Assembly (NCBI GenBank): GCA_946403085.1
Contig: CAMIYM010000002.1
Coordinates: forward strand, 124,001-188,000
From: an uncultured Clostridia bacterium
GTDB lineage: Bacteria > Bacillota > Clostridia > Saccharofermentanales > Saccharofermentanaceae
Direction: 5' to 3'
DNA length: 64,000 nucleotides
Shown here: piece by piece, positions 43,478-51,178 of the stretch
Numbering within the stretch: the first letter of the stretch is position 1
Layout: the number at the start of each line of letters is the position of its first letter
Notes under the pieces: generated by a model
Databases searched by the model: none
What the model was told of the DNA's origin: nothing
What the model saw: the letters and a program-made list of their open reading frames with translations, nothing else
Program-made: the position numbers and the translations under genes

Positions 43478-44601
43478 CAGAATCAGCTACCAATAATTCC
43501 AAAAGTTCCGCTAAGGGAATTTTGCTCAAGATAGTCCGCAACCAGCTGTTTATCCCGCTCGCTGCCCTACTGCTTCTGGTATTATTCAATCTTTTTACCG
43601 ATCCCGGCTTCTTTGATATCGTCTTGAAGCCGAGCAGCACAGGAAGCCTCATCCTTTCAGGCAACCTCATAACGATCATCGATAACGCATCAGAGCTCGT
43701 AATCCTCGCTATCGGAATGACTCTTGTTACTTCAGCTTCAGGCGGTCAGGACATTTCCGTTGGTGCCACCATCGCGATCGCAGGATCTACTGTCTTAAGG
43801 ATAGTTAAGACACAGGCCTCTGATATCCCGGGCGGCAAGTTCGCAGGAATCATTATCATTTCGTTCCTCCTGTGCGTTGTTGTATCCGCTGCTTTCGGTG
43901 CCTTCAACGGAGCCCTCGTAGCATTCTTTAAGATACAGCCGATGGTAGCGACATTGATCCTCTTTACTGCAGGACGTTCGATCGCAGCATGGATCAACAA
44001 TAACGATAACATCTCCATCAATGACAATCGCTTCGGATATTTCGGAAACTTCATTCCCGGAATCCCCGTTCCCACGCCGGTCTTCATCACGGTCATCTGC
44101 CTTATTGTGATCGCGGTCGTTCTGAAACTTACCAACTTAAGACTCTACTCACAGTCAGTAGGTATCAATGCATCTTCATCAAGACTTAACGGTATCAACC
44201 CGAAAATGATCAAGCTCTTAACTTTCGTCATCCTCGGTGTATGCGTAGCAGTCTGCGGATTCATTAAAGTATCAAGAACTTCATCCATTACATATTCAGT
44301 AATCGCAAACAATATCGAGATGGATGCGATCCTGGCTGTAGCACTCGGTGGCAATAACTTAGGCGGCGGTAAGTTCAATCTGACAGCTTCCGTAATAGGC
44401 GCTTATGTTATCCAGTTCCTTACTACAACACTTTATAAGTTCAAGGAGATCGACTCCAGCTCAATCTCTGCTTACAAGGCAGTTGTTGTTATCCTTCTCA
44501 TAATCATCTCATCACCTTACATCCGTAAGCGTTTCGATGATCTGAAGAACAAGAGACTTGCTGCAAAAGCGCAGGCAAACGTAGGAAAGGAGGCAAACTG
44601 A
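43474..44601 (+). CDS. Sugar ABC transporter permease (YtfT-like)
   Basis: The 375-residue CUT2 permease has about nine or ten membrane spans. Family segments are AIGMTLVTSASGGQDISVGA (near 78-97) and EMDAILAVALGGNNLGGGKF. It pairs with the permease encoded just downstream to form the membrane pore, an arrangement seen in YtfT/YjfF where two different permeases are used. It overlaps the ATPase gene. Confidence 0.9.
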   Translation: MTESATNNSKSSAKGILLKIVRNQLFIPLAALLLLVLFNLFTDPGFFDIVLKPSSTGSLILSGNLITIIDNASELVILAIGMTLVTSASGGQDISVGATIAIAGSTVLRIVKTQASDIPGGKFAGIIIISFLLCVVVSAAFGAFNGALVAFFKIQPMVATLILFTAGRSIAAWINNNDNISINDNRFGYFGNFIPGIPVPTPVFITVICLIVIAVVLKLTNLRLYSQSVGINASSSRLNGINPKMIKLLTFVILGVCVAVCGFIKVSRTSSITYSVIANNIEMDAILAVALGGNNLGGGKFNLTASVIGAYVIQFLTTTLYKFKEIDSSSISAYKAVVVILLIIISSPYIRKRFDDLKNKRLAAKAQANVGKEAN

Positions 44602-44602
44602 T

Positions 44603-45667
44603 ATGTCAGTTAACTCTAATGTGCTCGGAGGCAATAAGCTTAAAAAGCGTGCTTCCTTAACAGATACAAATCTGCTTCTCATCATCACGATCGCCGTATT
44701 CATAGTTATGTACCTCTGTGCGGTGCTCTTCCTCAAAAAGGGATTTACGAAGCCTCAGATGTTCTTCAACATCCTTAACGAAAACGCTTCGCTCCTCGTA
44801 TTATCCTGCGGCATGACACTCGTCATGATCACAGGCGGAATCGATATCTCCGTAGGACAGGTCACATCTCTCGTATGCATGACATGCGCCGTTTATCTTC
44901 AGAAAGTAAATGACGGAGTTATCAATGGCAACGTATTCACATCCGTTCTCATCGCTTTGGGAATCGGTCTTGCATTCGGTATCGTTCAGGGCTTCCTCGT
45001 AGCTTATCTCGAATTCCAGCCGTTCATCGTAACCCTTGCCGGCCTGTTTTTCGCCAAAGGCATGACGACCATCGTAAGCAGCGACCGTATCAGCGTAACT
45101 TTCGAACCCTTCGTAAAGCTCTGCCGAACAGAAGTAAATGTTCCGTTCCTGGGCTCGGTAAACAAAAAAGGCATATTCGTTCCGGCTTATGTAGAGGTCG
45201 GCGTAATTGTCGCACTTGCTGTTGTTGTCCTTCTTTTCTGTCTCTTAAAGTGGACTAAGCTCGGACGTAACTTCTATGCAGTCGGCGGCAACAACCAGAG
45301 CGCAAACATGCTCGGTATCGATGTAAAGCTTACAAAGTTCCTCGCTCACGTCCTCTGCGGTCTCTGTGCAGGAATCGGCGGTTATCTCTTCTTCCTCCAC
45401 GCATGCTCAGGTTCTCCTCTGCACGCACAGGGCGCCGAGATGAACGCTATCGCTTCATCCATCATCGGCGGAACTCTCCTCTCCGGTGGTGTCGGAAACA
45501 TCGCAGGAACCCTTTTCGGAGTGCTCTCACTCTCAACAATCAAAAACATCGTTACTTCACTGGGCCTCGAAGACGCATGGTGGACAAATATCACCGTAGG
45601 CGTAATGCTTTGTGTCTTCCTTCTTATTCAGAGTGTTATACTTGCACGTAAGAACAACAAGAAGTAA
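44603..45667 (+). CDS. Sugar ABC transporter permease (YjfF-like)
   Basis: The 354-residue protein is the second CUT2 permease. It has SCGMTLVMITGGIDISVGQV (about 71-90) and EMNAIASSIIGGTLLSGGVG, again the family pattern, with about nine spans. The start has GGAGG upstream and is one base after the previous stop. Together with the other permease and the double ATPase it completes the importer. Confidence 0.9.
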   Translation: MSVNSNVLGGNKLKKRASLTDTNLLLIITIAVFIVMYLCAVLFLKKGFTKPQMFFNILNENASLLVLSCGMTLVMITGGIDISVGQVTSLVCMTCAVYLQKVNDGVINGNVFTSVLIALGIGLAFGIVQGFLVAYLEFQPFIVTLAGLFFAKGMTTIVSSDRISVTFEPFVKLCRTEVNVPFLGSVNKKGIFVPAYVEVGVIVALAVVVLLFCLLKWTKLGRNFYAVGGNNQSANMLGIDVKLTKFLAHVLCGLCAGIGGYLFFLHACSGSPLHAQGAEMNAIASSIIGGTLLSGGVGNIAGTLFGVLSLSTIKNIVTSLGLEDAWWTNITVGVMLCVFLLIQSVILARKNNKK

Positions 45668-45693
45668 TCACTTGATTTAAGGAGGCTCCAAAA

Positions 45694-47247
45694 GTGGATC
45701 TGAAAACAACAGCACTGGGAATCGAATTAGGTTCCACACGTATCAAAGCAGTACTTATCGACAAAGACCATTTGCCAGTCGCACAGGGCGATTTCGAATG
45801 GGAAAACCAGTTGGTGGACGGCATCTGGACATATTCTTCCGATATGATCCACAAAGGCATTCAGGCCTGCTATGCAGCACTCAAAGCTGACGTAAAAGAG
45901 AAGTTCGGCGTTACCCTTACAGAAGTCGGCGGCATCGGCATCTCAGCAATGATGCACGGCTACCTTCCTTTCGACAAGGATGGAAAACAGCTTGCCGGAT
46001 TCCGCACATGGCGCAACACGATCACAGGCGAAGCTGCAGAGAAGCTCACTGAAGTACTTGGATTCAATATCCCGCAGCGCTGGAGCATCGCACACTACTA
46101 TCAGGCGATCTTAAATAATGAATCACACGTTGGTGATATCGACTACTTAACAACACTTGCAGGCTACATTCACTGGAGACTTACAGGCCTTAAGGTCATG
46201 GGTGTCGGTGAAGCATCCGGTATGTTCCCCATCGATTCATCCACCAACGATTACAACAAGGATATGGTAGCCAAGTTCAATGCTCTTACAGGCAAAGATC
46301 TGCTCTCCATCCTTCCTAAGGTCCTCACCGCAGGCGAGAACGCAGGCACGCTCACAGAAGACGGCGCTTTATTCCTCGATCCCGCTGGCGACCTTAAGGC
46401 AGGCATCCCTATAGCACCCTGCGAGGGCGATGCAGGCACAGGCATGGTCGCTACGAATTCCGTACGCGTTTACACAGGTAATGTAAGTGCAGGCACATCA
46501 GACTTTGCGATGGTCGTAGTTGATCACGACCTGGGCGTTCACCGCGAGATTGATATGGTAACAACACCTGCAGGCGCACCCGTTGCTATGGTTCACTGCA
46601 ACAACTGCACCTCCGACATCAATGCATGGGTAAATCTTTTCGATCAGTTCGCGAAATTATTCGGTGCTGACATCTCCAAGAATGACCTCTATACAAAGCT
46701 CTTCCAGGTAGCTCTCCAGGGCGATCCTGACTGCGGCGGACTCCTCTCATATAACTACTTCTCAGGTGAAGGCGTTACAGATCTTAACGAAGGCCGCCCG
46801 TTATTCGTAAGAACACCTGACTGTTCTTTCACTCTCGCAAACTTCATGAGGACACATCTCCTCTCCGCGCTTGCCACACTTAAGATCGGTATGGATATCC
46901 TTCAGGATACTGAGAACGTCCGTATTGATAAGCTCTACGGCCACGGTGGTTTCTTCAAGACTCCGGAGGTCGGCCAGAAGATGCTTAGTGCAGCAGTTAA
47001 CGCACCTGTATCCGTCATGGAAACAGCAGGCGAAGGCGGACCTTACGGAATGGCTCTTCTCGTTTCCTACATGATCAACAAGGAAGACGGCGAATCACTT
47101 CCTGATTATCTGGATAACAAGGTTTTCGCGGGCGCAAAGAGCGTAAGCGTAATGGCAGAAGATAAGGATGTTAAGGGCTTTGCTGAGTTCCTCGCAAAAT
47201 ACAAAGCAGCACTCCCTGTCGAGAGAAAGGCTACGGAGGTGATCTGA
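45694..47247 (+). CDS. FGGY-family carbohydrate kinase, probable ribulokinase-like
   Basis: The 517-residue protein has the FGGY start [16 protein letters not shown] (8-23, phosphate 1 motif) and a second lobe with [10 protein letters not shown] and a glycine-rich [12 protein letters not shown]. It has [11 protein letters not shown] instead of the glycerol kinase pattern. The start is GTG with AAGGAGG seven bases upstream. It phosphorylates a ketopentose (ribulose or xylulose type). The neighbouring 4-epimerase favours L-ribulose. No araA isomerase is in the window. Confidence 0.82.
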   Translation: MDLKTTALGIELGSTRIKAVLIDKDHLPVAQGDFEWENQLVDGIWTYSSDMIHKGIQACYAALKADVKEKFGVTLTEVGGIGISAMMHGYLPFDKDGKQLAGFRTWRNTITGEAAEKLTEVLGFNIPQRWSIAHYYQAILNNESHVGDIDYLTTLAGYIHWRLTGLKVMGVGEASGMFPIDSSTNDYNKDMVAKFNALTGKDLLSILPKVLTAGENAGTLTEDGALFLDPAGDLKAGIPIAPCEGDAGTGMVATNSVRVYTGNVSAGTSDFAMVVVDHDLGVHREIDMVTTPAGAPVAMVHCNNCTSDINAWVNLFDQFAKLFGADISKNDLYTKLFQVALQGDPDCGGLLSYNYFSGEGVTDLNEGRPLFVRTPDCSFTLANFMRTHLLSALATLKIGMDILQDTENVRIDKLYGHGGFFKTPEVGQKMLSAAVNAPVSVMETAGEGGPYGMALLVSYMINKEDGESLPDYLDNKVFAGAKSVSVMAEDKDVKGFAEFLAKYKAALPVERKATEVI

Positions 47248-47936
47248 TGTTAGAAGAACTTAAGGCAAAAGTACTCGAGGCTAACCTCCTCCTCCCCAAG
47301 CACGGACTTGTTACTTTCACATGGGGCAACGTTTCAGGTATCGACAGAGAATCCGGTCTCGTCGTAATCAAGCCCTCCGGCGTCGAATACGATGTCATGA
47401 AGGCTGAAGATATGGTCGTAGTTGACCTTGACGGCAAAGTCGTCGAAGGCAAATGGAAGCCTTCTTCAGACACACCCACACACGTTGTTCTCTATAAGGC
47501 ATTCCCCAACATCGGCGGTGTCGTTCACACACACTCACGCTGGGCAGTCAGCTTCGCACAGGCCGGCATGGCGATCCCTGCAATGGGCACCACACAGGGG
47601 GACTACTTCTATGGTGATATCCCCTGCACACGTCCCATGACCGACGAAGAGATCCATGGCGAATACGAGAAAGAGACCGGCAACGTTATAGTCGAGACAT
47701 TCAAGGACAAAGATCCGGATGCTATCCCTGCTGTAAACGTCTTCTCTCACGGACCTTTCACATGGGGTACAGATCCTTTCAACGCTGTGCACAACGCAGT
47801 CGTTATGGAAGAAGTCGCATTCATGGATTACCACGCAATGACGCTTAATCCCTCTGCAGGCAGAATGCAGCAGACACTTCTTGATAAGCATTACCTCCGT
47901 AAGCACGGCGCTAATGCATATTACGGTCAGGGCTGA
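47247..47936 (+). CDS. araD: L-ribulose-5-phosphate 4-epimerase (AraD-like)
   Basis: The 229-residue protein is a class II aldolase/epimerase. It has GNVSGID (27-33), IKPSG (41-45), the proton-shuttle Asp75 in SSDTPTH, zinc ligands His94 and His96 in VVHTHSRWA, and a third His in FSHGPFTWG. Length and order match AraD, which links L-ribulose-5-P to D-xylulose-5-P. The stop of the kinase and this start share a base (TGATG). It ends the operon. Confidence 0.9.
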   Translation: MLEELKAKVLEANLLLPKHGLVTFTWGNVSGIDRESGLVVIKPSGVEYDVMKAEDMVVVDLDGKVVEGKWKPSSDTPTHVVLYKAFPNIGGVVHTHSRWAVSFAQAGMAIPAMGTTQGDYFYGDIPCTRPMTDEEIHGEYEKETGNVIVETFKDKDPDAIPAVNVFSHGPFTWGTDPFNAVHNAVVMEEVAFMDYHAMTLNPSAGRMQQTLLDKHYLRKHGANAYYGQG

Positions 47937-48022
47937 TAGATCCCGGCCTACGGTTCCGCCTTCGCCGGCGGGCCGCCCTAACTTAAAAACAATTTCATAT
48001 TGTTTGCTTCTTGTTCGAGTAG

Positions 48023-48057
48023 GACCCCGTTGTACCTGGTGCAGCGGGGTCTTACTT
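48023..48057 (+). terminator. Intrinsic terminator after the pentose operon
   Basis: GACCCCGTTG (48023-48032) pairs with CAGCGGGGTC (48042-48051), one G-T pair, then TTACTTT. It lies 87 bases after araD. Confidence 0.7.
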
Positions 48058-48150
48058 TGGGCAGATCAAAAACAATCTGCTTACAGTAATTAATTAATTT
48101 TATTATTACAACTCGAAATGGCGTATTTAAGGTTTTTTCGGCGGTTTTCC

Positions 48151-48190
48151 TTTGTCTTATTTTGTCGCACTTTGTCGTATTTTGTCGCTT
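48151..48190. repeat. Four phased decamers TTTGTCNNNN
   Basis: Four 10 bp units follow each other exactly: TTTGTCTTAT, TTTGTCGCAC, TTTGTCGTAT, TTTGTCGCTT. They end 32 bases before the start of the nuclease-like gene and are preceded by GGCGGTTTTCC (48140-48150). A period of 10 puts every unit on one DNA face, as in sites for cooperative binding. Confidence 0.85.
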
Positions 48191-48222
48191 GTAAACGGGC
48201 TTAACCCTTATATAATCCGGGT

Positions 48223-49014
48223 ATGGCTATTTACGAACCCTACATCCCGAAAGAATTCCTCGCTTTGCAGATCAATTACTGCAAGCAGCAGCTTGCTGAG
48301 CTGCCGGAAGTGAAAGCAAGTAAAAGGACAAAGAATGGTTCTATTTATGAGGTCTTTGTAGTCGGAAAGCATTTTTATCAGCAGAATAGTGAGAAAGGAA
48401 AAGAACTTGAGGCCATCTGCTATAGACGTGAAGAACTTTTATGCGAACTTTCAAGACTGGAAGGACTGTGGAATTCCAGCTTCAGAGGCGTGCCTTCGCC
48501 GTGTTTTTCTCCGCGTAATTTAAAAAGGAAAATGTTTATAAACCCGAATAACTCCGTCATTCTTAATGGAGATTTTTTCGACAGCCTCAAAAACGATGCA
48601 GATCCGAATCACCGCGAGAGCAAGACATATTTTTACAACGGAATCTACTACAGGTCGGCATCCGAAGTTGAGATTGCGAGATATTACACGGAAAACGGTA
48701 TTCCGTTCAAGTATGAACCCGAGATCTGGCTTAACGGCTTAAACTACCCTATCTACACCGACTTCGTCATCCTGATAAAGGCTCTCGATCTCTGCAAGTT
48801 TCATGAGCATATCGGGATAAAAAACTCTGCCAACTATAACCGCACTACTTCAACCAAATACATTAATTATTCCGGCGCCGGGCTGCTGCCGGAATTAGAT
48901 GTCTTCTTTACTTACGATATACCCGGTGTTCCATTCGATTTAAGGACTCTGCCTATAAAGCTCAATTCGGTTGTTTACAGTTCGCTTTTTCTTCCGGATA
49001 CCCCGTTTTTGTGA
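48223..49014 (+). CDS. PD-(D/E)XK-like nuclease-fold protein
   Basis: The 263-residue protein has an N-terminal helical part (about 1-90) and a C-terminal domain with RSASEVEIARYYTENGIPFKYEPEIWLNG (split across about 143-171), then YPIYTDFVIL and FHEHIGI. This order, a serine-Glu helix, YE, an acidic D-F strand and an E-H-x-G end, is that of uncharacterised Clostridial PD-(D/E)XK proteins; here the usual PDF is TDF. The ATG has no strong Shine-Dalgarno; the start rests on the frame. The gene is alone and flanked by short repeats, which hints at a mobile or defence-like origin. Not a confirmed nuclease. Confidence 0.55.
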   Translation: MAIYEPYIPKEFLALQINYCKQQLAELPEVKASKRTKNGSIYEVFVVGKHFYQQNSEKGKELEAICYRREELLCELSRLEGLWNSSFRGVPSPCFSPRNLKRKMFINPNNSVILNGDFFDSLKNDADPNHRESKTYFYNGIYYRSASEVEIARYYTENGIPFKYEPEIWLNGLNYPIYTDFVILIKALDLCKFHEHIGIKNSANYNRTTSTKYINYSGAGLLPELDVFFTYDIPGVPFDLRTLPIKLNSVVYSSLFLPDTPFL

Positions 49015-49160
49015 CAGCCGAAAACCCAGTCCACTTTTTAGGCAGCTTTTTTTGCAAAATTGTCGACTGTTTTGACGACTTTAGGCGGTTTTCCACATTT
49101 TAGTCGTCTTTTTTCGCGAAAAAGTTGACTGAAAAGGCGACTGAAGTAAGCAGGGGTAAT
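49015..49160. repeat. Repeat-rich flank downstream of the nuclease-like gene
   Basis: The word GGCGGTTTTCC recurs at 49084-49094, matching 48140-48150 upstream of the gene. Inside the flank, GACGACT (49074-49080) pairs with AGTCGTC (49102-49108), followed by a stem centred on CGCG (49108-49124) and several GACT words. The remainder to 49272 holds a TATACT -10 (49236-49241) for the MoxR operon. Confidence 0.6.
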
Positions 49161-49272
49161 TTGCATCATAAAAGCCGCCTGCAGTAAATCCTTAAAAATC
49201 TCTCAATTTCACGCTGTGCAGGGTAATGTGTGTTGTATACTTAATATGCACAAATATCGGGGGATAATTACT

Positions 49273-50205
49273 ATGGGCACTACTATTGAGAATATTGTTC
49301 ATGAGGTCAAGAAGGTAATCTGCGGCAAGGATGCCGTCATCGCGCAGACGCTTACTGCCATTCTGGCGGGCGGTCACATACTTATGGAAGACGTTCCAGG
49401 CGTTGGAAAGACCACGATGGCTGTAGCGTTCTCGAAAACAATGGGCCTCAATTACGGAAGAGTTCAGTTCACTCCTGACGTATTGCCTTCAGATATCACC
49501 GGTTTTTCAGTTTACGACAAAGCGACTGATTCGATGAAGTATCAGCCGGGTTCCATATTCCATAATCTCTTCCTCGCAGACGAGCTTAACCGTGCTTCGA
49601 CAAGAACACAGTCCGCGCTCCTTGAGGCGATGGAAGAAGGCAACGTGACTGTTGACGGAAACACATATATGCTTCCGAAGCCTTTTACCGTTATCGCGAC
49701 ACAGAACCCTACAGGTGCATCAGGAACCTCTCTCCTGCCGGACTCGCAGATCGACAGATTCATGATCAGGGTCTCGGTCGGTTATCCTTCCTCCAAGGAT
49801 GAGAAGGCAATGCTCGACCGCCGTAAGAACGGCATCAACCCGATGGATAATGTAAAGACCGTATGTGACGTGAATACGATCGTTAATATGCAGGCGGAAG
49901 TAAATAACATCTTCGTGCACGAGACTGTTCTCGACTACATAGTCCTGCTCATAAACAAGACCAGAGCACATAATGAGCTTTCAAGAGGCGGAAGTCCGCG
50001 TGCCACACTTGCACTTACTTCAATGGCAAAAGCATGTGCATATCTTAACGGCAGAAACTATGCTGTGCCTTCCGACGTTCAGAAGGTATTCCTTCCTGTT
50101 ATCGCACACAGGCTCATTCTCACACCTGAGGCGGAAGTAAATAACAGGATCGCTTCCGATATAGCTCAGGAGATCCTTAAAGCAACTCCCGCTCCCAAGA
50201 TCTGA
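49273..50205 (+). CDS. MoxR-family AAA+ ATPase
   Basis: The 310-residue protein has Walker A GVGKTT (43-48), Walker B LFLADELNRA and sensor pattern ATQNP, all typical of MoxR chaperones. The C-terminal lid has RGGSPRATLAL. ATG 49273 follows a GGGGGAT site. It is the first of three genes with DUF58 and transglutaminase, a common set thought to assemble or mature secreted or membrane complexes. Confidence 0.92.
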   Translation: MGTTIENIVHEVKKVICGKDAVIAQTLTAILAGGHILMEDVPGVGKTTMAVAFSKTMGLNYGRVQFTPDVLPSDITGFSVYDKATDSMKYQPGSIFHNLFLADELNRASTRTQSALLEAMEEGNVTVDGNTYMLPKPFTVIATQNPTGASGTSLLPDSQIDRFMIRVSVGYPSSKDEKAMLDRRKNGINPMDNVKTVCDVNTIVNMQAEVNNIFVHETVLDYIVLLINKTRAHNELSRGGSPRATLALTSMAKACAYLNGRNYAVPSDVQKVFLPVIAHRLILTPEAEVNNRIASDIAQEILKATPAPKI

Positions 50206-50218
50206 TAGGGCTTGGCTT

Positions 50219-51178
50219 ATGCTGAAGACCTGGATCTTATATTCAGTATCATTGATCGGAACCTTCATCTTTTTCCTTTTCTATAAGATGTGGGTGTCGT
50301 GGTATTGTCTTGTATTTCTCCTGGTCCTTCCCATACCGGCCTTCATCCTGAGTCTCATCGCATCAAAGACTTTAAAGTTCAGCGTGACCACACCGGGCGG
50401 CACCATAATAGGCAATCCTGCGAACATCCTTTTTACCGTTCAGGGATTTGCTTCCTTCTTTTCTTTATGCAGACTTAACACAACGATCACCGACAGGATG
50501 GTGGGAACTTCAAGGACTGTAAAGCTAGAGATATCAGACAGCGGCACAACAAAGATCCCGCTTAATACAGATCACTGCGGCGCTTATTCATATAAGATCT
50601 CGAAGGTGCGCATATACGATCTTCTCGGGTTCTTCCACTTTGACAGGAAACTCAATAAAGATGTGGAATTCCTGGTCAAACCGGTGCCGCAGATGCCTGG
50701 CTACATGCCGGACATGTTCGGCTTCAAGGCAAAGAATCTGAGGAAATCCAAAAAACCTAATTCAGAGATCTACGATATCAGGGAATACCAGCCGGGAGAT
50801 CCCGTAAAAACCATTCACTGGAAGATGACAGCCAAGAAAGATAAGGTCCTTGTAAAAGAACCTCTGGAAGAATACGGCGGTTATTCAAGAGTCATACTGG
50901 AACTGACGGACGACAGGGATGAACTCGATCTCCACTTGGGACAGATCCTCTTCACTTCAAAGTTTTTCTTGGATCATGAGACTTCTCATATCATAAGGGT
51001 CATTCCGCCTGACAGCAGAGAGATCGCTTACAGTGTTGAATCTTCCACAGATCTCGAAAAGGCGCTGGCCTCCATTCTCCGCATGAGAATACCTGAGGAA
51101 GCACGTAAGAAGGAAGCTGCAAAAGCCGTTCCTTCTCCTTCTGATGAAGAATCAGAGGAGGCTTCAGATGAGAACTGA
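50219..51178 (+). CDS. DUF58 membrane protein
   Basis: The 319-residue protein has two N-terminal membrane spans (about 5-45) and a DUF58 domain with the signature YQPGDPVKTIHWKMTAKKD (about 195-213). It ends in an acidic tail rich in Glu and Ser. The von Willebrand-like domain is expected to sit in the cytoplasm and partner with the MoxR ATPase. Its end overlaps the transglutaminase gene by 11 bases. Confidence 0.9.
   Translation: MLKTWILYSVSLIGTFIFFLFYKMWVSWYCLVFLLVLPIPAFILSLIASKTLKFSVTTPGGTIIGNPANILFTVQGFASFFSLCRLNTTITDRMVGTSRTVKLEISDSGTTKIPLNTDHCGAYSYKISKVRIYDLLGFFHFDRKLNKDVEFLVKPVPQMPGYMPDMFGFKAKNLRKSKKPNSEIYDIREYQPGDPVKTIHWKMTAKKDKVLVKEPLEEYGGYSRVILELTDDRDELDLHLGQILFTSKFFLDHETSHIIRVIPPDSREIAYSVESSTDLEKALASILRMRIPEEARKKEAAKAVPSPSDEESEEASDEN

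Noticed and set aside
48151..48190. CRISPR array
   Set aside because: Units are 10 bases long with no spacers, and there are no cas genes in the window.
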